Shown: in pieces, positions 34,523-45,828 of the stretch | How positions within the stretch are numbered: the first letter of the stretch is position 1 | How the letters are laid out: the number at the start of each line of letters is the position of its first letter | Assembly: GCF_042477335.2 (NCBI RefSeq) | Contig: NC_091247.1 | Coordinates: forward strand, 230,963,001-231,027,000 | Length of the DNA stretch: 64,000 bases | Reading direction: 5' to 3' | Source of the DNA: Ovis canadensis | Taxonomy: Eukaryota; Chordata; Mammalia; Artiodactyla; Bovidae | Made by a program: the position numbers and the translations under genes | The notes under the pieces: model-generated | What the model was told of the DNA's origin: nothing | Databases searched by the model: none | Seen by the model: only the letters and a program-made list of their open reading frames with translations

Positions 34523-34917
34523 AAGCCGTCAGGGAAGCTCCCCATTAGACACGTCAAACTCAGCCCAGCTCTGGGTACATCCCTGACCCTCCTGCTCCAT
34601 AGTCCTCCCTCCCCACCCCACCCCATTCCATCTTTGCTGAAAGCTTGGGCCTAACAAAGGCAAGGAGACAGTATCGGTATTTGTAATGTTCTATCGACAT
34701 TTTTTGGCAGAAGATTAAAATCCTTCTTGATCTGCCTCTAACCTTTCATTTAGTAGACTGTACTTTTGCAAACAAAACACTCTTTAAGTGATATTTTCTT
34801 ACTTTGGAATTGAGGGAAAATCATTTTTACCCACAATTAAATTCCAAGAGAAATCTAGTTATTCGCATAGGTTCAATAGAAATCAGCCCTCTTTTTTTTT
34901 ACCAGGATGTAATTAGA

Positions 34918-35048
34918 CGAATGGAGAAGGGAATGGCAACCTACTCCAGTGTTCTTGCCTGGAGAATCCCGTGGATGGAGGAGCCTGGCAGCCTGCAGTC
35001 CATGGGGTCGTGAAGAGCCAGACGTGACTAAGTGACCGACACTAACCA
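34918..35048 (+). mobile_element. Bov-tA SINE, 3' part
   Basis: Forward orientation: GGAGAAGGGAATGGCAACCT, CTTGCCTGGAGAATCCCGTG, then GTCGTGAAGAGCCAGACGTG. The tRNA-like head is missing. Confidence 0.85.
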
Positions 35049-36207
35049 GACAAAAGGACTGTGCCGCCCTGGCCTGAGACAGGTGTCACATTTGAGAACA
35101 CGTCTCCTGTGACTCAGGATGACCCGTCCACCTGTGGAACCAGGGTTGTAGCCTCAGCGATGAGCCAGGGCCCACAGGCCCACACCAGGGCCTGAACGAT
35201 GGTGGGCCCAGTTCAGCTTCGGATGCAGTCGGGCAGACGGGAACTATGCCCAACCCCTAGGTCCTTGTGAAAAGAGAAACTCACCCCCATGCACAGGTGT
35301 CACAGGCAAGAGAAACTGGAACCTCCAGCATGCTAGAGACGCAGCCCCACATTCCTGGTGAGGACATCTCCAGACAGAAGTGGATTTTCCGGCCGTGGTT
35401 GTTAGGTAACCCCGTGCAGCTTAGTTGTGCCAGCCCAGCGAGGAGGCGCAGATGTGTTAATTACTTCTTTCAGCACCTGTGTAGGTGAGTCAGGTCCAAA
35501 CACAAAAAGACTGGCTTTCTGTGAAGAACCACCTTTGGAGAACATGTATCCTCATAGCGGGAGACCACTTAAACATTTCCAAAACACGAATGCACTAGAG
35601 AATGGCGCTGGGTCCTTTCTGTGGGAGGCTGATCGTGTTCCAGCAGACCCACCAAGGTACTTTTTGATTCTCTAGGGCGTGTGTCTGTCTTACTTGCTGT
35701 TTACTACTGGTTATGATTTTTAATAACAGAAAAGGTAGATTGCAGAAAATGGATGGGTAGGTAATGAGATTCTTGTCTGATAGCATTGCAAATGAATTTT
35801 CCCAGCAGTGATAGAATTTATTTCCGCAGAAAATGTTAGTTGGAAGAGGTTGCAGTTTTACAGCCCTGTAGAACATTAGCCAGGCTTTAACCTAAATCAG
35901 CACGCTAGCTCAAGCCAGCATTTTTCCAGCCACTCTCTGCACATCCTTCTCTCCCCAGGGTTTTGAACCAGCCTCGCCATGACACTGGTTTCCTCGTTAT
36001 CGAGGAAACTAAATCTTGGACACATCCTCGCTTCAGAGCTGGGGAGTCGTATTCTCAACTTTTGAAAATCACGCTTGGGCAGCTCTGTATCTCTTTGCGT
36101 CCTCGGCGTCTCCTCTAAGAGACGTAATGGATTCCCCTAACCAAACACGCCTGACTCCCGGCTCCTGGCCTCCGTCCCCAAACTGCTCCACTGGTGTCTC
36201 CCCATCT

Positions 36208-36625
36208 GTTATGGGTTGAATTGTGTCCTCCCCACAGAGATAGGTTGGCACCTTCATGCTCAGTACCCGTGGACGTGACCTTGCTTGGAAATAGGGTCCC
36301 TGCCGGCGATCGAGGTCACTGGGGGCGGCCCTGAGCCCATGAGTGGTGTCCCCACAAGCAGAGGGAACCGTGGACGCAGACTCCCAGAAGAAGGCCACGA
36401 GATCACAGAGGCGGAGGCTGGAGGGAGGCGACTGCGCGCCCAGGAACGCCAGGAGTGACCCCCAGAGCCGGGAGAGGCGGGAAGCATGCTCCCGACGGGC
36501 TTCCGGTGGGGGGCGGCGCCCGACACCAGAGCTCAGACGCCCGGGCTGCAGGGCTCTGGGGTCGAAGCCTCACAGCCGCCGGGTCTGTAGCGCTTTGTCG
36601 GGGCGCGCAGCAGGCGAGTCCACCA
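36208..36625 (+). mobile_element. MLT1-type (MaLR) solitary LTR
   Basis: TGTTATGGGTTGAATTGTGT is the classic MLT1/MaLR 5' end, followed by GACCTTGCTTGGAAATAGGG and GTGGTGTCCCCACAAGCAGAG-like parts. An ancient mammalian LTR retrotransposon remnant, highly diverged, non-coding. Confidence 0.75.
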
Positions 36626-36631
36626 TCTCAG

Positions 36632-36762
36632 GTGGTGGTGACTCCACGCGTCCCGAGCAGCTCTCCTACTGCTCACGTCTGTTGCTGCCGTCTCGGATGG
36701 TGGTGACTCCATGCGTCCCGAGCGGCTCTCCTACTGCTCACGTCTGTTGCTGCTGTTCAGTT
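36632..36762. repeat. 65-bp tandem duplication
   Basis: GGTGGTGACTCCACGCGTCC at 36,634 recurs as GGTGGTGACTCCATGCGTCC at 36,699, each followed by GAGC(A/G)GCTCTCCTACTGCTC and ACGTCTGTTGCTGC. Confidence 0.9.
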
Positions 36763-36836
36763 GCCAAGTTGTATCTGACTCTTTGTGACCCCGTGGACTG
36801 CAGCACGCCAGGCTTCTCTGAGCCGTCAGCGAATCC
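36752..36836 (-). mobile_element. BovB/Bov-tA tail fragment
   Basis: TTCAGTTGCCAAGTTGTATC, CTTTGTGACCCCGTGGACTG and AGCACGCCAGGCTTCTCTGA are the shared BovB/Bov-tA 3' tail in reverse. Short. Confidence 0.75.
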
Positions 36837-36889
36837 TGTGAGCTCCCCTCGGAGGCATCTGGAACCAGCCCGGTGTCTCTGCCCCTGCT

Positions 36890-37080
36890 ACGACCCCGGT
36901 GCCAGGCTTTCGTCTCTCACCTGTGTCATCCAGGTGTCCTGACCAGTCTCTCCGCCACCCCTGGCATCGCTGTAGCTCTTCTCTGGACAGCAGCCCATGT
37001 GATACCATCACCCCTGTGCTCAGAACCTCCCGGTGGCTCCGCAGTCTCTCAGAATCAAAGCCAAAGTCCTCAACTCGACA
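36890..37080 (-). mobile_element. Possible L2 LINE fragment
   Basis: AACCTCCCGGTGGCTCCGCA followed by AATCAAAGCCAAAGTCCTCA recalls the L2 3' region in reverse. Diverged. Confidence 0.45.
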
Positions 37081-37181
37081 ACCAAAAAATAGCCAGATAA
37101 AAGAATCGACAAATGAACTGAATAAACACTTGCCCAGAGAAGGCCTGCAAATGGCCAACAAGCGCATGAGAAGATGCACAC

Positions 37182-37545
37182 ACCCCGGGCCGCCATGGAA
37201 GCGCAGCCCAGAGCCACGGGGAGGAGCGCAGCCCAGAGCCAAGGGGAGGAGCGCAGCCCAGAGCCACGGGGAGGAGCGCCTCTGGGCGTGCAGTGGATGG
37301 GAGCCCGCCCTACAGTGCAGGGGCCGCGGGCTCCCTCCCCAGTCCGGGAAGATTCCACATGCCGCGGCAACTAAGGCCCACACAGCTCCTGAGCCCACGT
37401 GCCTCGATCCTGCGCTCACAGGAGCAGCCACCGGAGTGAGAAGCCCGTGCCCCACAGTAAGCAGTAGCCCCAACTCGCTGCAACTAGAGAAAGCCCATGC
37501 ACAGCAACCAAGACCTAGCACAGCCAAAGCAAGAAATTCATTAAT
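37182..37545 (+). mobile_element. CHR-like SINE sequence containing a 25-bp tandem repeat
   Basis: Within the L1 gap. GCGCAGCCCAGAGCCACGGG (25-bp unit with GAGGA) is repeated about three times from 37,201. The downstream part (AAGATTCCACATGCCGCGGC, CTCCTGAGCCCACGTGCC, AAGCCCATGCACAGCAACC) is typical of the CHR SINE body. Confidence 0.65.
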
Positions 37546-37609
37546 TTGAAAAAAACACAGTGAGATACCACCTCACACCCTCTAGAGTGCCTAGAATCAA
37601 AAAACTAGG

Positions 37610-37732
37610 GGACTCCCCTCACAGCCCAGTGGTCAGGACTCCAACCTTCCTGGGCTGGGGCCGGGGTTCAATCCTGATTCGGGAACTAGGATCCTGCAAG
37701 CCGTGTGTCGCAAAAAAAAAAAAAAAAGATAA
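37610..37732 (+). mobile_element. CHR-type SINE with poly(A) tail
   Basis: GGGGACTCCCCTCACAGCCC, then GGGTTCAATCCTGATTCGGG, ending in GCAAAAAAAAAAAAAAAAG. Inserted in the L1. Confidence 0.8.
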
Positions 37733-37997
37733 TAACAAGTATTGGTGAGGATGTGGAGAAGTTGGAACCCTCTTGCATGGCTGGTGGGAATGGAAAATGG
37801 TACAGCTGTTTTGGAAAACAGCTGGGCAGTGCCTCAGCAATTCCACCCCTAGGTATGTGCCCAAGAGAAAGGAAGACCCAGGCACACACAGAACGTGTCC
37901 CTGAACATTCACAGCAGTGTCGTTTGCAATAGCCAAGAGGTGAAGCAAACCAGATGTCCATCAGCTGATCCACGTCTGAGTGTGGTCTCTCCATGCA

Positions 37998-38872
37998 TGC
38001 TGCTGCTGCTAGTCAGCCACTCAGTTGTGTCCGATGCTTCGTGACCCCACGGACGGCAGCACGCCAGGCCTCCCTGTCCTTCATCATCTCCTGGAGTTTG
38101 CTTAAACCCCACTGAGTCGGTGATGCCATCCAACCATCTCATCCTCTGTTGTCCCCTTCTCCCACCTTCAGTCTTTCCCAGCATCACGGTCTTTTCCATT
38201 GAGTCAGCTCTTCCCTTTAGGTGGCCAAAGTATTGGAGCTTCAGCTCCAGCATCAGTCCTTCCAATGAACATTCAGGACTGATCTCCTTTAGGATGCACT
38301 GGTTGGATCTCCTTGCAGTCCAAGGGACTCTCAAGAGTCTTCTCCAACACCACAGTTCAAAAGCATCAATTCTTTGGCACTCAGCCTTCTTTATGGTCCA
38401 ACTCACATCCATACATGACCACTGGAAAAACCATAGCCTTGACTAGATGGACCTTTGTTGGCAAAGTAATGTCTCTGCTTTTTAATATGCTGTCTAGGTT
38501 GGTCATAACTTTCCTTCCAAGGAGTAAGCATCTTTTCATTTCATGGCTGCAATCACCATCTGCAGTGATTTTGGAGCCCAAGAAAAAATAGTCTCTCACT
38601 GTTTCCATTATTTCCCCACCTATTTGCCATGAAATGATGGGACTGGATGCCATGATCTTAGTTTTTTGAATGCGGAGTTTTAAGTTTTAAGTCAGTTTAA
38701 TGACTCTCCTCTTTCACCTTCATCAAGAGGCTCTTTAGTTCTTCTTCGCTTTCTGCCATAAGGAAGGTGTCATCTGCATATCTGAGGTTATTGATATTTC
38801 TCCCGGCACCTTGATTCCAGCTTGTGCTTCCTCCAGCCTGGCGTACATGGAGTATTAGCTTATAGTGCTCAG
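37998..38872 (-). mobile_element. BovB LINE, 3' part with reverse-transcriptase remnant
   Basis: Long BovB piece on the minus strand. Translated fragments show the RT catalytic YADD box (in NNLRYADD, near 38,780), ITADGDCSHE, RDITLPTKV and AFELWCWRRLLRVPW-like stretches, in more than one frame, so the ORF is broken by frameshifts. On the plus strand it begins GTTGTGTCCGATGCTTCGTG. Confidence 0.93.
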
Positions 38873-39080
38873 TTACTGAGTTGTGTCCAAGTCTTTGCCA
38901 CCCCATGGACTGTACCATGCAAGGCTCCTCTGCTCATGGTAGTTTTTCAAGCAGGAAATACTTGAGTGGGTTGCCATTTCCTCCTCGAGGGGATCTTTCC
39001 AACCTGGGGATCAAACCCACATCTGCTGCACTGGCAGGCAGGCTCTGTACCACTGAGCTGACAGGGGAGCCCAGATGGGG
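38873..39080 (-). mobile_element. Bov-tA SINE
   Basis: Reverse orientation, directly abutting BovB: ACTGAGTTGTGTCCAAGTCT, GGGTTGCCATTTCCTCCTCG, ending CTGAGCTGACAGGGGAGCCC. Confidence 0.85.
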
Positions 39081-39372
39081 CCCTTTTCAGCAGTAAAAAG
39101 GGATGAAGTGCTGAAGTGGGCCCCAGCAGGGATGGATCTTGAGTCGTGTTCTGCAGAGTGAAAGGGACAGAGCGTCCCAGATCACATGACCCCATTCACA
39201 TGACATGTCCAGTACAGGGGAGCCCGTGGAGACAGAGCGGATTAGCTGTCGCCAGGGCCGTGGTCAGGCCGGTGGGTGTGGGGTTTCTTACGGGAAAGAA
39301 GTTTCTTCTAAAACTGCCTCTGGCAAGGGTTGCACAACCAGGTGCATAAACTGAAAACTATCGAGTTTTGCT

Positions 39373-39490
39373 TTTTTTGGCCACACCATGTGGCTTGCAG
39401 GACCTTACCTCCCCAGCCAGGGACGGAGCCCAGGCACAGCAGGGACGGCACCAAGTCCCAGGCGCTGGGCCGCCAGGGAACGCCCTCGAA
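39373..39490 (-). mobile_element. CHR-type SINE, reverse
   Basis: TTTTTTTGGCCACACCATGT, then CAGGGACGGAGCCCAGGC and CGCTGGGCCGCCAGGGAACG is the typical reverse form of this family. Inserted in the 3' part of the L1. Confidence 0.75.
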
Positions 39491-39546
39491 TTGCACATTT
39501 CAAAGGAGCAAAGTGTAGGGCATGTGAATTATATTCCAATAAAGCT

Positions 39547-39770
39547 GTCTTCCCTGATGGCTCAGATGGTTAAGCATCCACTTACAATACGGGAGACCCA
39601 GGTTCAATCCCTGGGTCGCGAAGATCCTCTGGAGAAGGCAATGGCACCCTCACGCCAGTACTCATGCCTGGAGAATCCCATGGATGGAGGAGCCTGGTAG
39701 GCTACAGTCCACGGGGTCCCAAATAGTCGGACACGACTGAGCGACTCCACTTTCACTTTTTTCGCTTTCT
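39547..39770 (+). mobile_element. Bov-tA SINE
   Basis: Forward, near full length: GTCTTCCCTGATGGCTCAGA, GGTTCAATCCCTGGGTCGCG, GGAGAATCCCATGGATGGAG, ending GACTGAGCGACTCCACTTTC. Confidence 0.92.
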
Positions 39771-39904
39771 TGCAAAGCCGTCTTAAAATACACTGAGTAA
39801 TCACATAAATTAAAAAATTAAACATCCTAACACCAGAGAGTAGATGATTTAGACTCACCTCTTCCCGCTCCCCCAACTAAATACAATTTTAAAAATTGGG
39901 AAAA

Positions 39905-40180
39905 GGGCTGCGCTGGTGATTCACTGGTAAAGAACCTGCCTGTCAGTGCAGCAAACAGGTTCAATCCCGGATTCGGGAAGATCCCACATGCCACTGAGCG
40001 GCTAAGTCCACGCGCCATGACTCCAGAGCCTGGGAACCAACACTACCGAAGCCCCCGCGCCCAAGCCTGCGCTCTGCAAGCGAAGCCGCCGCAATGAGAA
40101 GCGTGCACAGCACAGCGAGAGAGCGGCCCTGCTCGCCGCAACCAGAGAGAAGCCCAGCACAGCCAAAGTGAATAGACAGA
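39905..40180 (+). mobile_element. CHR-type SINE
   Basis: GGGCTGCGCTGGTGATTCAC, GGTTCAATCCCGGATTCGGG, AGATCCCACATGCCACTGAG, ending AACCAGAGAGAAGCCCAGCA and GCCAAAGTGAATAG. Confidence 0.82.
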
Positions 40181-40753
40181 AAGAGCACGTACTAAAAGAG
40201 AAAGAACCCACAGGAGAGGGAAACGATCAACAGATACCAATAGTGAAACGAATCAGGTGCTGAGAGAGACTGCAAAGCAGCTGCCGCAAAAATGCCTCTA
40301 TAACCAATTACACACTATCCTGAAACAAGTAGAAAAATAGAAAATCTTCTTTCATAGAAACAAACTATTAAAAAGTCAAATGGAATCACAGAACTGAAAA
40401 ATACACCAAACTTTAAAACTCACTGAATGGACTCAATAACACAATGAGTTGTGTCATGACAGAAAGTCTATGAACTAGAGAATAGAATAGGAGAAATTAC
40501 CCAGTCTCAGCAGCCAAAAGAAAACAGGCTGAAGGAAAACAAACAAAAAATACAAGTGAAAACACAACCGAAAACCTCCTGAAAGCAGACAGAACTAATA
40601 CACTGCCTATAAGGGAAGAGCAACCGGAATAACACTGGCTTTTATCAGAAACCACAGAGGCCAGAAGGAAGCGCCACATTTTTCAAATGCTGGAAGGAAA
40701 GGACTGTCAACCAGGAACTGCATATCTAGCGAAAAACGCTTCGGGATGAAGCG

Positions 40754-41040
40754 GGGCTTCCCTGGTGGCTCAGCGGTGAAGACTCTGCCTGCCAACGCTG
40801 GAGACGCTGGTTCAGTCTCCCCTGCCGGAGACCCCACTGGCCGAAGAGCAGCTAGGCCCGCGGGCCACAGTCCTTGAGCCTGTGCACTCGAGTCTCATCC
40901 ACAGCTGCTGAGTCGTGCGACAGCGAGAGCAGCCGCTGCAGTGAGAAGCCCGCACAGCGCGCTAGAGAGCAGCCCCTGCTCACAGCAACCAGAGCAAAGC
41001 CCACGGGCAACGGAGACCCAGAGGATAAACAACGTTAGCC
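40754..41040 (+). mobile_element. CHR-type SINE
   Basis: GGGGCTTCCCTGGTGGCTCA head, GGTTCAGTCTCCCCTGCCGG, GAGAAGCCCGCACAGCGCGC, then AGCAACCAGAGCAAAGCCCA. Inserted in the L1. Confidence 0.8.
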
Positions 41041-41104
41041 AGAGCCTCAGCTGGGGAAGAGGAAGAAAATTTAAACAAAACAAAAAAAAAAAGAATGAAG
41101 GAGG

Positions 41105-41225
41105 GGGCTTAGCTGGCTGTCCAGTGGTTAGGGCTTTGCACTTCACTGCCAAGGGCCTAGGTTTGATCCCTGGTCGGGGAGCTGGGACCCCCTCGCCACA
41201 CAGCACAGCCAAAAAGAGAAGGGAG
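41105..41225 (+). mobile_element. CHR-type SINE, short
   Basis: GGGGCTTAGCTGGCTGTCCA, GGTTTGATCCCTGGTCGGGG, CACAGCACAGCCAAAAAG. Inserted in the L1. Confidence 0.78.
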
Positions 41226-41524
41226 GGGAAACAGAGACACCCACAGACGAAGAAAACGGAAAGGACTTGTCACTAGCACAACTACCCCGAAAGAGTCGGT
41301 AAAGTTCTTCAAACAGAGATGATACCAGAAGGCTTAAACCCTCAGAAAGGTAAGAAAAATCACAGAATGGGAAAAACAGAGGGAAATGCAACATTCTCAT
41401 CATGACCCTCTTATGTCGCGCTGGGGGGCTGAAGCAGCACCTGTCACACTGTCCGATGTGGGGCTAAACACACGTCTAAGAAAGACCTGGGCACTTCCGG
41501 TTTTGAAATGGGGATAGTGAAGGG

Positions 41525-41798
41525 ACTGCAGACAGGCGATGGCCCCCCTCCAGGACTCTCGCCCAGAAGATCCCAGGGACAGAGGGGCCTGGGGGCTGCA
41601 GTCCATGGGGTCTCGAAGAGTCGGACACAGCTGAGCGACTTCACTTTCACTTTTCACTTTCCTGCACTGGAGAAGGAAATGGCAACCCACTCCAGGGTTC
41701 TTGCCTGGAGAATCCCAGGGACGGGGGAGCCTGGTGGGCTGCTGTCTATGGGGTCTCGAAGAGTCGGACACAACTGAGCGACTGAACTGAACTGAATG
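41525..41798 (+). mobile_element. Dimeric Bov-A2-type SINE
   Basis: Two head-to-tail monomers, each with CCTGGxGGGCTGCxGTC and GGGGTCTCGAAGAGTCGGAC (at about 41,608 and 41,751) and each ending CTGAGCGACT. The second starts GGAGAAGGAAATGGCAACCC. It ends ACTGAACTGAACTGAATG. Confidence 0.88.
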
Positions 41799-41974
41799 CA
41801 TTATCATGTTATCATTTATTATATATTAAAATCACATAAAATAGATTGCAGAGCAAAGAAAATGGCTAGAATCAAAGAGGACTGTCGCATAGTGCTAAAA
41901 GAATCAATGCAGTTGGAAGACATGATGACTGTAAGTATTTACACACCAAACAACAGAGTTAGAAACATGCAAAG

Positions 41975-42145
41975 TGGGGCTCCTCTGCTGGTCTGGTGGT
42001 TAAGACTTCACTTCTAACGCAGGGGGTGTCGGTTCAATCCCTGGATGGACAACTAAGATACCATTTGCCACATGGTGTGGCCAAAAAAAATACATATATA
42101 TATATGTGTGTGTGTGTATTTGTGTGTGTGTGTGTGTAGCAAAAT
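41975..42145 (+). mobile_element. CHR-type SINE with AT/TG microsatellite tail
   Basis: GGGGCTCCTCTGCTGGTCTG, GGTTCAATCCCTGGATGGAC, ATGGTGTGGCCAAAAAAAAT, followed by (TA)n and (TG)n at about 42,092-42,139. The microsatellite has grown from the SINE tail. Confidence 0.8.
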
Positions 42146-42461
42146 ATAATAGAGCTGAAAGAAGAAATAGACAAATCTAAAAGTATAGCTCTTACTTAGG
42201 GACTTCCATTGTCCCCCATTGACTCCACTGTCAGCAAATGATGGGATGTCTACACAGAGTCAAGCAAGATTTAGAAGAAGGCAAAACCATCACCAAGCAA
42301 CAGGACCTAAAGGGCATTTATAGAACTGCCCACCAAACAGCAGCAGAATAAACATCCTTTTCAAGCATCCATGGAACACTGACCAAGATAGACCACATCC
42401 TGGGTCATAGAACAAACGTCAAGAAATGTGAAAGGATTGAAATCCTATAGAATACGTTGTC

Positions 42462-42668
42462 CAGTCATTCGTGCGCTCAGTCACTCAGCCGAGTCTGACT
42501 CTGCAACCCCATGGACTGTAGCCCACAGGCTCTTCTGTCCGTGAGATTTCCCAGGCAAGAACACTGGAGTGGGTTGCCATTCCCTTCTCCAGGGGATCTT
42601 CCTGGCCCAAGGACTGAACCTTTTGCATTGGCAGGGGACTCGTTACCCCCGAGCAACCTGGAAAGCCC
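42462..42668 (-). mobile_element. Bov-tA SINE
   Basis: Reverse orientation: CTCAGTCACTCAGCCGAGTC, GGGTTGCCATTCCCTTCTCC, ending GAGCAACCTGGAAAGCCCC. Confidence 0.88.
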
Positions 42669-42669
42669 C

Positions 42670-42885
42670 TGTCCCGTCAGTAGAAGACCAAAGAGAACAA
42701 AGGCTAACCTCCTCCATGCACGAGTAAATTCTCCAGCGGACTGTCTTCTGATTTCATTGGTAGCATCAGCTCTTCCTGATTTCCATGGCAGACTCCCTTT
42801 GGACTTGAACTTTGACCCTCCAGCCTCTCTGATCAGATCTTGGACCCCCAAGCCTCTGCAATCTCATGAGCCAATTGCTTAAAAT

Positions 42886-42921
<36 letters not shown>

Positions 42922-42960
42922 TATTGGTTGTTTCTCTGGAGAACCCTCATACAAAGCAGA
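42670..42960 (+). repeat. Unclassified interspersed repeat with a CA microsatellite
   Basis: CTCATGAGCCAATTGCTTAA, then AATAAA and about 19 CA units (42,884-42,920), then TTATTGGTTGTTTCTCTGGA and GAACCCTCATAC is a common artiodactyl repeat end whose family name I cannot fix. Confidence 0.55.
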
Positions 42961-43051
42961 AGGCAGAAAAGAAAGCTAAGTTAATAATATTAGGGGGAAA
43001 ACAGGGGCCCCACTATGAGCCCCACACGCAGTAAAAGGATAATAAGCAAAT

Positions 43052-43287
43052 ATGAGCAACTCTGGACCTCCCCTGGTGGCTCAGTGCTGGAGAGTCCGCC
43101 TGCTATTGCAGCTGACCCGGGTTCAGCCCCCGGGTCGGGAAGGCCCCCCAGCGGAGGAGATGGCAGCCCGCTCCAGTATTCTTGCCTGGAGAATCCCGTG
43201 GACAGAGGAGCCTGGCGGGCTCCAGTCCGTAGCATCGCAAAGAGTCCAACGTGACTTAGAGGCTAAACAACAACATGAGCAACTCTG
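43052..43287 (+). mobile_element. Bov-tA SINE with 13-bp target-site duplication
   Basis: Forward, near full length (43,065-43,274): CCCTGGTGGCTCAGTGCTGG, GGAGAATCCCGTGGACAGAG, ending in the BovB-like tail GAGGCTAAACAACAAC. ATGAGCAACTCTG flanks it at 43,052-43,064 and 43,275-43,287. Confidence 0.92.
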
Positions 43288-43914
43288 CAGAGAAAATTTG
43301 ACAGTTGAGATGAAATGAACTAATCTCTTAAAAAACACCAACTGCCACTATTCACTCAAAACAAAACAGATGACTTAAAGAGTCGTGTAACTATTAGTGA
43401 AGTTGAATTCATAATTTAAAACTCAAACAACGAGGAAGCTAGAATTGTCTAATACCAAAACCAAAGACAGTATCAAAAAAGGGCACTACAGACCAAAGTC
43501 CTTCATGAATATAGACACAAAAACCCTCAACAAAGTATTAGTGAATAGAATTCAGCAATGTGTAAAAAAAAATTATACACCATGACCAAGTGGGATTTAT
43601 TCCAAGGCTGCAAGGATGGTTCAACATCCAAAAGTAATGCGGTCCAACGTATTAGCAAGCTAGAGTAGAAAAATTACATGATATCAATCAATTCAGAAAA
43701 GGCAGTTTGACAAAATTCAACATGCATTGCAACATGATAAAAACTCTCAGAAAAGCAGTGATAGAGGGGAGTGATCTCAACTATAACTAACATATTTCGT
43801 GGTGAGAGACTGGATGCCTTCTCCTAAGACTGGGAATAAGGGAAGCACGCTCCCCTCACCGCCTTAACTCAGTCCCAGGCAGGCTGGGAGCATCACGCGG
43901 GGCAGTAACCCGAG

Positions 43915-44040
43915 GAGGGGCGTCTCCGGTGCTGCCGGGGTTAGAGCCCGCTTGCCGATGCAGGGGACACGGGTCCAACCCCCGGTGCAAGAAGACCCCA
44001 CACGCCTGGGGGCAACCAATTCTTTAAAAATAAGATAAGA
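43915..44040 (+). mobile_element. CHR-type SINE, diverged
   Basis: AGGGGCGTCTCCGGTGCTGC, GGACACGGGTCCAACCCCCG, AGACCCCACACGCCTGGGGG. In the L1. Confidence 0.6.
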
Positions 44041-44564
44041 AAAGGGAAGAAATGCATTTAACTCCAAAATGAAGAAAGAAAACCACCTGCATTTTATTTG
44101 CAGATAACATGATTATCTACCAGAGTATCCCAAGGAATCTATCCATAAAATTCCTGGAAATAATGAGTTCAGGCAGGTCTCAGAATACAATATAAGCAAT
44201 TTTTTAAAAAATCAATTATATTTCTACATACTAACAATGAACACAAAGACACTGGAATTAAAAACATAGCACTACCTACAATGTTTCAGAATAAAGTCAA
44301 AATTCTGAAAATAACATAATGCTGATTTTAAAAATCACAGATCTAAATAAACAGAGAGCCATACCACTTTCATGCTTATAAGACTAAAAATAGTGAAAAT
44401 GCCAATTCTCTCCAAATGGATATACAAGATAACACAAATCCTATCAAAATTCCAGCAAGGTTTTTTGTAGATACAGACAAGATTATCCTCAGATGTGTAC
44501 AGAATGGCAAAGCACTATAATAGCCAAAACGATTTTGAAAAGCAGAATAAAGTGGAGGCACTCA

Positions 44565-44885
44565 TCAACGCAACTCTGACACTCGCACGTCCTGTGCCTG
44601 TGGACAGCAGCCCCCCGGCTCCTCTGTCCATGGGGATTCTCCAAGCAAGGATACTGGAGGGGGTCGTCAGGCACTCTTCTAAGGGATCTTCCCGACGCAG
44701 GGATCGAACAGAGGTCTCCCACACTGCAGGCGGATTCTTTACAGTCTGAGCCACCAGGGAAGCCAAGAATACTGGAGTGGGTAGCCTATCCCTTCTCCAG
44801 GGGATCTTCCCAACTCCGGAACCGAACCCAGGTCTCCTTCAATTGCACGCAGACTCTTTCCCAGCTGAGCTACCAGGGAAGCTAT
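44565..44885 (-). mobile_element. Two adjacent reverse Bov-tA SINE pieces
   Basis: First: CCCCGGCTCCTCTGTCCATG to GAGCCACCAGGGAAGCC (about 44,565-44,766). Second: GAATACTGGAGTGGGTAGCC to GAGCTACCAGGGAAGC (about 44,767-44,885), lacking the tail, so it may have inserted next to or within the first. Confidence 0.82.
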
Positions 44886-45064
44886 GGTAATCAAGACTGT
44901 GGTACTGGCGGAGGGACAGACACACAGATCAACAGAACAAAAACCCAGAAACAGAAAACCCAGAAACAGACCCACACAACTGTGTCCAAGTGATTTTTGA
45001 CGAACGTGTAAAAGCATTTTGATGAAGGAAAGACAGCCGGCGCTTTCAGCCAGTTGTGCTGGAG

Positions 45065-45292
45065 CGATTGGATGTGCATGGGTTTCCAGGCGAGGCAGTG
45101 GTAAAGAGTTCGCCTGGCAGAGCAGGAGCTGCAGGCTGTGGGTCCAGTCCCTGGGTTGGGACGATCCCCTGGAGGAGGCAGGGCAACCCACTCTAGTACT
45201 CTTGTGGGCAAATCCCATGGACAGAGGAGCCTGGCAGGCTACAGTCCATGGGGTTGCAAAAGAGGACATGACTGAAGGACTAAACAAAGACA
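45065..45292 (+). mobile_element. Bov-tA SINE
   Basis: Forward: CAGGCGAGGCAGTGGTAAAG, GGGTCCAGTCCCTGGGTTGG, GAGCCTGGCAGGCTACAGTC, ending GACTGAAGGACTAAACAAAG. Confidence 0.85.
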
Positions 45293-45715
45293 ATTAGACA
45301 CGCATGGGTCGGGGAGGGAAGTGGCGGGGAGGAAGAGGGGAAGGAAACCCAAGGATTTCACAATTTACACAAAACTCAAAATGGATCATGAGCTTTAACG
45401 TAAAGCTAGAAACCATTTCGGAAAAATGCAGTAGTAGATCTTTGGGATCTAGGGCCAGGACAAAACTCTTAACTCGACACCAAAGGCAAAAGACGTAAGA
45501 GAAAATACAGGTGAAGCAGATCCCATTGAAATTTACCACTTGCTCTGTAGGAGGAAAAGCAAGCCGTCTATCTGACAAAGGACTAGTGTACAGAATATAC
45601 AAAAACCCTAAAAACTCAGCAGTAAAAAAATAAGTCATCCAGCTTTAAAAATCAGCAAGAGATATGAAGAGACATTTTAAGGAAAACATACACAGATGTC
45701 AATTAAGTACCAGTA

Positions 45716-45828
45716 GGGGCTTCCCTGGTGGCCTCCCAGTGGTTAGGAGTCCGAGCGTTCGCTGCAGCGGGCAAGGGTTCGATCCCTGGTCTGGGGACTG
45801 AGACCTCGCATCAGCCTCTAAAGCACAG
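45716..45828 (+). mobile_element. CHR-type SINE, short
   Basis: GGGGCTTCCCTGGTGGCCTC, GGGTTCGATCCCTGGTCTGG. In the L1. Confidence 0.75.

Larger units (their letters stand above)
37085..39546 (+). mobile_element. Old L1 3' end in at least four pieces
   Basis: Co-linear plus-strand L1 pieces: about 37,085-37,180 (ATGGCCAACAAGCGCATGAG), 37,545-37,610 (TGAGATACCACCTCACACCC), 37,730-37,995 (TATTGGTGAGGATGTGGAGA; GCAATAGCCAAGAGGTG), 39,080-39,375 (GTCCAGTACAGGGGAGCCCG; GGTTGCACAACCAGGTGC) and the end at 39,515-39,546 (GTGAATTATATTCCAATAAA). The gaps are filled by CHR SINEs, a BovB and a Bov-tA. No intact ORF. Confidence 0.8.

Noticed and set aside
37997-38872. Reverse-transcriptase protein fragments as a possible host gene
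   Set aside because: They are BovB LINE remnants with frameshifts and no promoter or introns.
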